Of a stretch of DNA of 56,713 bases, positions 33,860 to 44,200 are shown in pieces; within the stretch, counting starts at the first letter, position 1; the number at the start of each line of letters is the position of its first letter. Position numbers and translations under genes: made by a program. Below the pieces are notes generated by a model. That model was given only the letters and a program-made list of their open reading frames with translations, did no database searches and was not told the origin of the DNA. The stretch is from Seison nebaliae (Eukaryota > Rotifera > Pararotatoria > Seisonacea > Seisonidae): positions 1 to 56,713 of the forward strand of contig JALJEE010002595.1 of NCBI GenBank assembly GCA_023231475.1, given 5' to 3'.

Positions 33860-36665
33860 ATGATTTCGAGGCTCTATTTATGTCCCAATGATTTTGCGTC
33901 ATTCCAATTATATTTATTTGTGAAATATTCGGGGAGAAATGATATTCCGATCGAAATTAAAGAAGATTCTTTTGTTCCTGCACTCTTGCTAAAGAACGGG
34001 TCTCGGTTAATTACAAATGGAGAAATTTTGAGATTAATCCTCTCACAAGATCCACATTCTTCAAACGAATTACAAATATGGCTCGAGTGGTCAGAATGGC
34101 TCAAATACGAGAAAGTTTCTTTTTCTATTCCGCGTTTAATAATTACCTTACGGGCATTTTGAGAATTATGAGGATGAACTGAAAAATTTCTTTCGCCTGT
34201 TAAATGATCGAACGAAATCGAGTGAAATGACAGAGCTCTGTTCGATTGATCTATTGATGTTTAGTTTACTTCATTTCCTCAAGTTGACTATGACTAGTTA
34301 GTTTTTCTTTGTTCTTTTATTTCTCTATTACTATTTATTTCAGATGACAAATTATTAACAAAATATTATGATTATTACTTGACTAGAGATGAGAAATTGA
34401 AAGTAATTATTTCAAACAAAAATTTCCATCAAAAATTATCAGTTTTCTTTTAATTTCTATTATAAATCATCTTTCACAATTTAATTTTCATTCATAATTC
34501 TAGATCAACAAAACGTCATTATTGGAGAAAATGAGTCATTGGAATGGACAAAAAGAAGAGAAATCGATCCCAAGAAAAGTTGAATCTGTGACTAAAAAGA
34601 TGGAAAGGAAGAAACAAGAAAAAAAGAAACCAGAAAAGAAGAAACTGGAAAAAACAAAAGAAGAAGTTGATAAGAGTATAGGAGAGAATCTTCTCCAAAC
34701 TGATGATGATAAAAATTATGTTGATGACGTGAAAAAATTTTTGGTGAAAGATCCGGAAATTTGCGAAAATAACAAAAATGAATCGAGTCGAATTATGTTA
34801 AAATTTCTATTGATTACTCTTAATTTCCGTATAGATTACCAGAGAAGAATAAGAAGAACATTTTGATAACAAGTGCACTTCCTTATGTGAACAACGTTCC
34901 TCATTTAGGTAACATTATTGGAAGTACATTGAGTGGTGATGTTTTTGCTCGATTTTGTCGATTGAACAATTTGAATACTCTCTACATTTGTGGGACGGAT
35001 GAGTATGGAACGACGACAGAGAAGAAAGCTATGGAAGAACATGTAACGCCCGAACAAATATGTGACAAATATCATCAACTCCATAAGGAGTCATATGAAT
35101 GGTTCGACATCTCGTTTGATTATTTTGGAAGAACATCTTGTGAGAAGCAGAAAGAAATTACTCAAACAGTTTTCCGAGAATTATATACAAATAATTTCAT
35201 CGAATCACAAACTGTCACTCAATTTTATTGCGGGAAATGTGAAATGTTTTTGGCGGATCGTTACGTGATGGGAATCTGTCCACATTGTTCTTTTCAAGAT
35301 GCCAGAGGTGATCAATGTGATAAATGTTCGAAATTGATACAAGATCCTGTTAAAGAATTGAAGTCGCCATTCTGTACTAGTTGTGGAACAGAACCGATAA
35401 CTCGAGAATCGAAACATTTATTTATTAAATTAAATGATTTGAAAGAAGATTTAAATGAATGGTTCGAAAAAACGATCAATTCTCCGAATAGTCGATGGAC
35501 ATCGAATGCAGTTCAAATAGCAAAGAGTTGGATGAAAAAAGATCTGAAACCCAGATGTATAACCAGAGATCTAAAATGGGGTGTTCCTGTACCATTAGAT
35601 GGTTTTCGTGATAAAGTATTTTATGTTTGGTTCGATGCACCAATTGGATATCTGTCGATAACTGCAACTTATACGGATGAATGGGAGAAATGGTGGAAGA
35701 TTGATGATTCATCCGATCAATCGATCGAACTCTACAATTTTATGGCAAAAGACAACGTCGCTTTTCATAGTATCGTTTTTCCTTCATCGTTAATCGGCAG
35801 TCGAAATCGATATCGATTAGTTGATCATATAATTAGTTGTGAGTATCTCAATTATGAGAGTGGAAAATTTTCCAAAAGTAGAAATATCGGTGTATTTGGC
35901 AATGATGCCATGAATACGAAAATTCCTTCTGATATTTGGAGATTTTATTTGATTTATATTCGACCTGAAACTTATGATAGTCGATTCGAATGGAATGATA
36001 TCCAATCAAAAGTTAATTCGGAATTATTGAATAATTTGGGAAATTTTATTAATCGTTCGTTGACTTTATTAACGAAATATTTCGATGGAAAAATACCAGA
36101 AATTAATGATAAGTTGTTTGAGAAACTTGATAAGAATCTTATCGGAAATATAAATAAGAAATTAAGTGAATATATCACCAATTTCGATCAACAGATACGT
36201 ATGAGAAAAGCATTAACTTCAATTCTCCATATTTCTCAATTTGGTAATCAATTTTTGCAGATAAGAAAACCGTGGCAATTACTCAAACATACTGGAACGA
36301 AAGAAGAGAAGTTTCAAATTTTTTTCATTATATTTAAATTGATTTATTTGAACTCATTTTAATCTTTAGGGAAATTGGTCAAAACACAATTAATTTGAGT
36401 TGTCAGATGGTATGTCTAATTTCCATTTGTATCGAACCGTTTATGCCAAAAACTGCTCAAGAAATCAGAAATCAATTAAACCTAAAAAGTAAATTCATTA
36501 TACCGAAATGTTTCATGAAATTCCTCGAAGATTCACATGAAATTGGAAAAGTTATTTTTGTTTAACAGAAACAAAATAAATATTCATTTTCAGCCGTCAC
36601 CTTTATTCCAACGGATATCGAATGAAGAAATTAATGAACTAAAGAAAAAATTCTCTGGAAATTGA
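33860..36665 (+). CDS. MARS1: Cytosolic methionyl-tRNA synthetase, 7 exons
   Basis: Charges tRNA-Met, including the initiator. Exons 33860-34114, 34164-34296, 34344-34402, 34504-34796, 34835-36310, 36370-36550 and 36594-36665 give 822 aa (human MARS1 900). An N-terminal GST-like domain (exons 1-3, with LITNGEILRLIL and LQIWLEWSEWL) is joined by a very basic Lys/Glu linker (residues about 150-245) to the catalytic core. Core signatures: ILITSALPYVNNVPHLGNI (HIGH motif as HLGN), CGTDEYGTTTEKKAMEE, two Cys-x-x-Cys knuckle pairs including GDQCDKC, VFYVWFDAPIGYLSIT, and GKFSKSRNIGVFG (KMSKS motif as KFSKS). The anticodon-binding domain ends with SPLFQRISNEEINELKKKFS, close to the human equivalent. 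The vertebrate C-terminal WHEP domain is absent; the protein stops 25 residues before where it would start. Introns are 38-101 bp. Confidence 0.96.
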
Positions 36666-36742
36666 ACAAAATTACTAAACAAAATTAAACTTAAAATTAA
36701 ATTAATTAAATTATTTTCTTTCTTTTCCAATAGTAAAAGTGA

Positions 36743-38251
36743 ATGAGTGAAGGTGAATATGTTGAGGATTCGGTGAAAACCGTTGTGGTTGTGGGTGGTG
36801 GAATTAGTGGATCAAGTGCTGTGCGTCATTTATATGAGAATCGTAATAAATTGAAACTGAAAATTTATTTAATTTCTGCTTCCAATTATGTGCAATTAGT
36901 GAAGGAACATCGAAGAATTGGAAGAGATTTGAATGAGATTTTCTTGGAGAATAAAACGATGGAACAAATGGATAATTTATCAAATTCTCATGTACATTAT
37001 ATTCGCGATGAAGTGACGTTGATAAGAGAAGGAGAAATATTGATGAGAGAAAAAGGCAAAATAAAATTCGATAAATTAATTTTATGTTGTGGGGCGAAAC
37101 CGATGGAATTGGAACAGAGATTGATTGATGGAAATAATTCGAATGAAATTTTAAAAAAAATTTTTACTATTCGAGATCAATTTTCTATTGATTATCTCAA
37201 AACATTCTTATCAAATTGTAATAAGATAACTATCGTTGGTGATGGTGGAATTGCATCAGTTTGTGCATATCAGTTGCAGAAATCGATTAGAACGATCGAT
37301 TGGATCATGAAGAAAGACCGAATTTGTAGTCCATTTGTCGATAGTGAAATCGAATTGATGTTATTATCAGATAAATTCCGACGAAGTAAATTGAAAGAAA
37401 CAGAATATATTAAACGATTGAAATATGAGATGGATGAAAATGATCATCGAAACATATCTTCAATTTGTGGAGCAGCATTAGGTCCTGATTGGGGTCATTT
37501 TTCGGAAAATGAGAAGGAATCATTAGGAAAAATAAATTACCACAAAAACAGCGATATCGATTCAATTTCTGTCACTAATAATCAATTATCGATAAAATTA
37601 AAAATTGGATCGATAATTCAAACTGATTTAATTATCGTTGCAATTGGTGTCGTAGCAAATTTAAATGTCGTTGAAAAATCGTTCACAGAAAATCAACTCA
37701 AATTATGCCAATTACATTCATTAACTAATGAATCGAAGAATCGTGAATATGGAATTGAAGTCGATAAATATTTGAACACATCAATTCCAAATATCAAAGC
37801 TGCAGGTGATGTTGCCTCATTGAAAATGGAGAGTTATGAAGATACTTGGTATCAAATGAGATTATGGAATGTGGCAATGCAAATGGGAGAGGCGTCTGCT
37901 CAAAATATTTTGCATGAATTCGCCCCCGATAATTTCCCTTCTCTTACTTACTCTCCTTTAGTGTTTACTCATGTTACTGAATTGTTTGGATGTCGAATTG
38001 TACTTTTGGGAAGACATAAGGAAGAATATTTTCTTCCCAACACTTTTGAACTCATCATCAAACAGACGACCGATGAATATATTAAATTGTTCGTAGATAA
38101 ACAGAGGAAAATAATTCGAGGAGCAGTTCTCATAGGAACGGATGGAATTGAGGAAATGATTGAAAATCTCATTTTTAATCAACAATCCATAGAAGGACTG
38201 GAAGATCATTTGTTGACAGATGAGATTGATATCGATGATTTTTTCGATTAG
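36743..38251 (+). CDS. PYROXD1: PYROXD1, class I pyridine nucleotide-disulphide oxidoreductase-like
   Basis: FAD/NAD(P)H-binding oxidoreductase of 502 aa (human 500), single exon. FAD site VVVVGGGISG at residues 14-23; ATG motif LILCCGAKP; NAD(P)-binding IVGDGGIAS; second FAD motif NIKAAGDVAS. PYROXD1-specific blocks are clear: CGAALGPDWGHFSENEKESL, WYQMRLWNVAMQMGEAS, FTHVTELFGCRIVLLGR, GAVLIGTDGIEEMIENLIFN and the acidic end DEIDIDDFFD. Human PYROXD1 is a myopathy gene and is reported to protect the tRNA ligase complex from oxidative inactivation. It starts only 78 bp after the MetRS stop; a strong pyrimidine tract plus ccaatag lies nine bases before the ATG. Confidence 0.95.
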   Translation: MSEGEYVEDSVKTVVVVGGGISGSSAVRHLYENRNKLKLKIYLISASNYVQLVKEHRRIGRDLNEIFLENKTMEQMDNLSNSHVHYIRDEVTLIREGEILMREKGKIKFDKLILCCGAKPMELEQRLIDGNNSNEILKKIFTIRDQFSIDYLKTFLSNCNKITIVGDGGIASVCAYQLQKSIRTIDWIMKKDRICSPFVDSEIELMLLSDKFRRSKLKETEYIKRLKYEMDENDHRNISSICGAALGPDWGHFSENEKESLGKINYHKNSDIDSISVTNNQLSIKLKIGSIIQTDLIIVAIGVVANLNVVEKSFTENQLKLCQLHSLTNESKNREYGIEVDKYLNTSIPNIKAAGDVASLKMESYEDTWYQMRLWNVAMQMGEASAQNILHEFAPDNFPSLTYSPLVFTHVTELFGCRIVLLGRHKEEYFLPNTFELIIKQTTDEYIKLFVDKQRKIIRGAVLIGTDGIEEMIENLIFNQQSIEGLEDHLLTDEIDIDDFFD

Positions 38252-38364
38252 GTATATTTCCTTTCTCAACTCTTTTCACTATTCAACAGTTTGTTGAACG
38301 TACATTGACTACTTTGCGCCACACAAATCTTCTATTCTCTAATTAAATTATCATTCTCGTCGTT

Positions 38365-38744
38365 ATGAATAATTTTACGTTTCTTCTTACTGAAGATGGA
38401 TCATTATTGAAAAATATCATATTTCAAAATACTTCCACCAGAGTCATCCACATAGAAATCGCTCCATCCACAGCTAATATTATTATTAGTTCACGTCAAT
38501 TCTCTTTGAAAGTTTCTTTATTCTCTCACATTCAATTCATTCTATTTCTTTCTATTTTTTTGAGCATGGTAGAAAGAAACTGGTAAGAATGTCAGCTTCA
38601 GCCATTGCCGAAGGAGAAGATAAATTAATTATCACTTATTTTTTTTCCCAACTATACAAAGATATTAAAATAATTAAAGTTTATATTCTACAAGTTGACG
38701 GATACCATCAGAATAATCGACTATGTATGGCGATTGATATATAA
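38365..38744 (+). CDS. Small two-exon gene, family not recognised
   Basis: Exons 38365-38511 and 38565-38744 join in phase 0 over a typical 53-bp GT-AG intron to give 108 aa. The protein begins MNNFTFLLTEDGSLLKNIIF and continues NIIISSRQFSLK / HGRKKLVRMSASAIAEGEDK, ending LYKDIKIIKVYILQVDG and a short tail. It has no signal peptide or membrane helix and looks like a small alternating beta/alpha fold. I do not recognise the family. It is 113 bp after PYROXD1 on the same strand. The frame and intron consistency support a real gene, but at this length chance cannot be excluded. Confidence 0.5.
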
Positions 38745-38955
38745 AGTAGTGAATCGTAAATAAAATTTTTCTATCATTTTACTGATTAGTTTCGTTAAAA
38801 TTATACTAATTATTTTAAAAATTCATCAACAGAAAACAAATTTAAATATTCGAACTGGATTTTAATTAGAATGATTAAAAATTATCTTTTTAATGTTCAT
38901 CATATATTTTGAATAAAAACTTCATCTGTTTGATCACTATTGGATAATGTGGTTT

Positions 38956-40017
38956 CTAATGAACTGGGGACATTTCCATTGTGACAGGTGGAATTTGTAT
39001 TCCGCAAACTGCACAATTGTCCGTCTTACCCAAATGTAGAAATTGGCATCGAGTACAAACGAAGTGATTACAAGGAGTTCTCATAATAAAATAGCCACGT
39101 TTAATAAGTTTCTTCTTACTTTTCCCACATTTCATACACTCAATATCTTCATCCGATTCCACTTTCTTATTCGTATGTGCTTCAATTCCGTTCCCAATAT
39201 TTTCCTCAAAGTTAGACAAGTCAGATAAATAAATTTGATGTGGTCGATTATTTAATGAAATTATTTCTGCCTGTTCCAATTCTGATGACGTCTCCCAAAT
39301 TGGAGCTTTTTCTGTCGATTGTTTAACTTTTCCTTCCGATTGATCCAATCGACTTAAATTTTTTACCATATCATCGAACTTATTATTAGTCGGCAAACTT
39401 AAACTACAATTATTATTGTTATTGTTATTATTAATGTCTTCAGTAAACTGACAAGTATTTTCCTCAATCCGCTCACTCGGAGTCTCATAATCATGACTTT
39501 CTGCGAAACTGAAATTTAGTTCTACACCTTTATCTCGATAGGAGTTGGCGTATAATTCTTTTCCACATATTTGATCACCATCTCCCTTATTCGAAATATG
39601 TATTTTATTCCGACACATATCCTCAGACTTCTCAATAACATCTTCTTGACTTATTAAAATTTTGAGAGTTTGGTGATAGAAGGTATGGAGAAATGTATAT
39701 GATTTCTCTACAATTTTAAAGAAGTATCGAGCATCATACCAATAAAGGATTAATGGCACAAATATCATGACCGATACCGTTACAATAAGCAGACGAGTTT
39801 GAAGTAATCGCCAATAGAGCAATAGAAAACGATCGACAGGCAGACAATCCAATTTATTGAACTATAATAAAATGAAAATTATATAATTAAGATTTAGTTT
39901 AACCAGTTGTCCGATAATTGATTGGGCTGGTCGACAGTAGTGCAAATTCAGTAAGAATTGCAACATCTCATCAACCGGTATATTTCTTTTAAAATGTTCG
40001 TATTGTTTCGAAAGAAA
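38956..40017 (-). CDS. Membrane protein with C-terminal RING-like zinc domain (5' end unresolved)
   Basis: Two exons are visible on the minus strand: 40017-39904 and 39861-38956, joined in phase 0, giving at least 339 aa. Exon 1 (FLSKQYEHFKRNIPVDEMLQ...) has an acceptor-like ttcag at its upstream edge, so another exon with the true start probably exists; otherwise the Met in VDEM is a possible start. A hydrophobic helix (LLIVTVSVMIFVPLILYWY) follows, then an acidic, Asn-rich linker. The C terminus holds CMKC-x(12)-FIMRTPCNHFVCTRC-x(11)-CAVC, a C-x2-C / C-x-H-x2-C-x2-C / C-x2-C array like a RING or RING-related E3 domain. It could be a membrane-anchored ubiquitin ligase. No family was recognised. 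Confidence 0.7.
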
Positions 40018-40627
40018 CTGAAATTGAAAAGAATGAAGAAGTGATTATTTAACGTTTATCGTTGTTTCTCCAACGTGATTAATATTAACTTATATTCTCA
40101 ATGTGATTAGCTTAAAAGAAAATTATAAGTTTCCGATTAAATTTTATGATTATTTAAAATTTTAGTTTAGCATAATGTAAATGTGTAAAGGAGGAGAAAT
40201 AGAAACATTCGATGAAAACAAAGAATCTGCTTCAGAAATAATAAATCTCTAGGCATTTAAAAAAAAAATTTTTTAGGCACTGGAGCAAACTTTTACCGAA
40301 ATGACTATAAGAACTAGATTTATTTTATCTCCTACCGAATAGACTTTATCTCCACCAGTAATTAAAGAAATATTTACAAATGAGGTAAATTTTAAGAATT
40401 ACTTGACAAAAAAATGATATAGATACAGGAGATTTTATGGTATACAATACTTAATATTAATTTTTCATGTTAGTTCATAGATGACTGTTGATGCTCCATT
40501 CCATAATTTGGCGTAAATCATAAACCATATATTCCATAGTGTGGAATTTAATCATAAACGGATATGTTTTATTCCGAATTGAAATTAGAATATCAAATTG
40601 TTTAGAAAAAGATCCAAATAAATTAAT
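40018..40627. other. Spacer between divergent genes, with short coding-like scraps
   Basis: The region lies between the RING-like gene (-) and the TM exon (+). On the plus strand, three short frames could be read as exon pieces (MCKGGEIETFDENKESASEI near 40182, ALEQTFTEMTIRTRFILSPT near 40278, and SPPVIKEIFTNE near 40352), but they contain stops and no clean junction set. It may also hide the missing first exon of the RING-like gene, which I could not find. Confidence 0.35.
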
Positions 40628-41200
40628 ATGACTTCATTAATATTATTTCTACTCATGCTAAGTCACTCAAGTCAGATTGCAATCTCTCATCAGTTGAAAC
40701 GAATTAAAGCTACCAATGGTAAGGAATTAATTAACCTCGAAGATTATAGAGCAAAAGAAATTTTTTTGAAAGTTTCCATAAATTGTACGAAACAAAGTAT
40801 GTCCATACCTATCGGACAGATACCAGTTATGCAGTTTGCCATAGAACAATGTTGCACTGAAAGTAAGTCGCATTTCAATTTTACTTATACTATTTTTAAA
40901 AATAATAGTGGAAACAATGGAAGCACAATTGGTCAGACATTACAAAAGAAAGTTGTCCATATGAAATGTCCGAATTCGTCAGCTAACAAACGCAAACGAT
41001 TGTTGTTGTTTTTCTGTATGAAAAGGAGATATAATAATCGGGGAACGGTGGATGGTGGAGATGTAGGAGTGCAAATAATATTTGCAGAATGTTTACGAGG
41101 TTACAGTCAACGATCGCAAGTTATAGGTATGGGTGTCGGTCTAATTATTCTGGCAATGATTTTTGTAGGCTTCGGAGTGTCAATTTATTTCGAGTAAGTT
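40628..41200 (+). CDS. Secreted/type I membrane protein exon, possibly the 5' exon of the SLC26 gene
   Basis: The frame opens at ATG 40628 with a signal peptide (MTSLILFLLMLSHSSQIAIS), then about 140 residues with several Asn-x-Ser/Thr sites (NCT, NFT, NNS, NGS, NSS) and scattered Cys, and ends in a strong membrane helix (GMGVGLIILAMIFVGFGVSI) followed by YFE and TAA. The terminal TAA is part of gtaagt, a near-perfect splice donor (exon end 41193, phase 2), so the protein probably continues downstream. If read to the TAA it is 190 aa. A second donor-acceptor pair inside (40863-40908, 46 bp) is possible but would break the frame soon after. No family was recognised. Confidence 0.6.
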
Positions 41201-44200
41201 TACAAAATTCCTTATTTTATCTTTAATTGGAAGGACACATCGTCTTTCAACCATCAAATTAAGTAGTTCTCTAATTTTAAAATAAAAAGATTTAATTGAC
41301 ACATCTTCATTTATTGTTAATTGACTAACCTTATCCAAAGAAAAAACAGTTGTAGTTCTGATTTGAATTTAAATTATTAGATGAAAATTCGTTCGCACAA
41401 AAAGAATAGACAGGAAGTCACATTATTATTAATTTATTTTATAATTAAAGATAGCGGACGGACATGTACATTGGAATTTTAGATTTAAAAAAGATAAGCA
41501 GTTTGGGTCTTAATGTCATAAAATTTGGGAGTGTGAGAGCTAGCAGAAGAAGTTTGATGGATTAATATCTACAATGGGAGAGAGTAATGATGAACGCATC
41601 ATTAAATTTAGCTTTCATAAAAATGAATGCAATGCAAAATTAGAGATTGCATATAAGATCCAGAGTTGTCAATAAGAAAAGTTAAAATCATTCAACTGTA
41701 ACGTCAACAGACAAATCAGAATTTTCAGATAGACCGATACAAAAAATTTTAAATATTCTTGTTTCAAAAAAAAAAGAAAAGAAGAGAAAAGAAGAGATAA
41801 TATTTTTGGTATAAAGATTATTTGGAAAATGTCAAAAAGATCAACATCTTCCGAAAATTTCGGAACTATCGATACTTTGACAACGATAACGACGCAGTTA
41901 GTTTTTGCATAAATTCTTGAACTTCCATCCGAAGAATATTCCATCATGAACAATCGAAAGAATAAATTTGGTTGTTCTATGAAGAATATTCAACTTTCCT
42001 TAACCGTTTTATGTTACTGTTTAATAATAACTATTACATAAATACGATAGCATTTATAATATACGTTATTCTTTGCTTCTTACAAATCGAAGTAGAACAT
42101 TTGCACGCAGTAATAGAATGAACACGTAATTCTTCTTTTCTTCTAATGTATCACCTGAAAAACAAAGGAATTCCTTATTCTCTTTCACATGTTTTCCATT
42201 CAAATAAATAATAATCTATCATGGATAATGGATAATAGTTGAGGTCATATATCACAAAATCAACAGTCGATATCATGATATTTACGAAGGTTTCCCAATG
42301 AACATTACTGCGCGATTGGAAGGAAATAATGATATTGTTGCCTTGTTTATTGATTAGTCAATACCATTTAATCGTTAGGGAACGTAGTGGAATTGTAGGG
42401 AAAGAAAATACGATGGAAAGAATTGATAGAACAATTGATCACTATTAAAAAGTAGAAGTATCACATGACTCATCATAATGAAAGATGTAATGGAGAATCG
42501 ATGGAACATATACCAGAACAATGAATCGAAGCACAGATTATATGTTATGTAATATGTGGAAAGGACGATTGTTTCTGTTGCAATTGTATTCTCTTCGATT
42601 GCACACATATATTTTATACAACATATTGATATGTTTCCGGTATTATCCTCGAGAATAGATGTGAAGGAAAATATAATAATTTTTATCATTTACTTTTCCC
42701 TTCTTTTTTTATGAGTGATGATCGACTGATAAATATAAGATCCTTATCGACAATTGTTATAATAACAATAAATAAAAATTGTTGGGAATAATAGTTGAAA
42801 GAAATGATTAAAGGTTGATTGAAAGATTTTCTACTTTATGGAACATATGAAATAATTACCTAGTATATTCGAATTAATCTCAAAGTAAGAGGAGAAGAAT
42901 TGAAGGAATCGGAAGAAGTGTGTGGGATACAGACATCAATTTTGGGAAAATCGGACGAAAAATTTCTAATCGATATTAAGTTTATTAGACGAAATTCCTT
43001 ATTTATTATTCCATTGCCTCGCCAACCGATAACTATTACATAGGAAGAAGGTGAAAAATTAGAGAAAGAAATCGAATGAGAGAAATAGCAATCGTAACAT
43101 TCGAAGGACATTTTGAATAACAATCTAATGTTTCTATTTTACTCTAATATTACTCCACTTTTTCTCTGTTGTTCTGCTTTCCGTTTCATCTTCTATATTT
43201 TCAATACATTCAAAATCTCCTCTTAACATTTTTTTTAATTTGTTCGATTTCTATTAAATTGCTAAATGTTCTTTGAGAAGCACAGGAAACATTGAACAGT
43301 TCTCAAGATCATAATTCATTACGAAAGATAATTAGTGCAGGAACTTCCTATAGCAGAATGTGAAGCGAGATAATTCGATTATACCATGGTCAGATTATTA
43401 ATCGTAATTATAAATGAAAAATATGTATAATATTGTTATGTATCCTAACCATATGATTGTAGTGTGATTGATAATTATGATTGTAGAACGTTAATGGAAA
43501 TATGAACGATTTGTTTTGAGCAGATCATACCCATATAAAGGAAGGACTGATCGAACGAAAATATAGTGAACATCAAATGGGAGGTATCAATTGAATAACG
43601 ACTATCATTTAAAGTATCAATTAGGAAAAGTTTTTACTTTTAAATTACCTTTTCCCTCTTCCGGACAGTCACAATAAAGGAACAAGAAAATTTTATGAAT
43701 AAATTTAAATGGCCTAAATAAATTTCTTCCAAGTTCACCATCATATGTTTCGGAAAATGAATTTTCTTCTTTATCATAAACATTTGAAATGTCTTCATTG
43801 TCCTAACTTCCAATAGAATAAACGCCCTAACGATAACGATAAGAATAAAAATTCTTATTCTTTCCCATGCGAGGATGTCCGGTGAGTATTTCAGTGATCG
43901 TTATCAATATTATTATGTAACTTGGTTCCTTCAATTTCCATTGATGTAACTTTAAATCATTACGATTTGTTCAACATCAACTAATTTTGTTGATGCTAAA
44001 GGAGGAATATAATCAATTGTACCGTATAAAACTTACAGCTGATTTTCGTATTATGATGCTGATTTTTTGTATTTTAATTAATCAAATAAAATTTGTTTTC
44101 TACTTTTTTCAATCTACTTTATCATATGTAAGTTCGGTGATTATTTTCAATAAGCAAAACAGGCACAATTTTTAGTTGCCACCTAGATATTATGTCATCG

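Noticed and set aside
40863-40908. Donor-acceptor pair of typical size inside the TM exon
   Set aside because: Removal shifts the frame and meets a stop soon after, while the unspliced frame stays open to a membrane helix and a strong donor.
42375-43123. Two minus-strand frames of 104 and 87 codons in the gene desert
   Set aside because: Phe/Ile/Ser-rich, no motif and no splice partners; likely chance frames.
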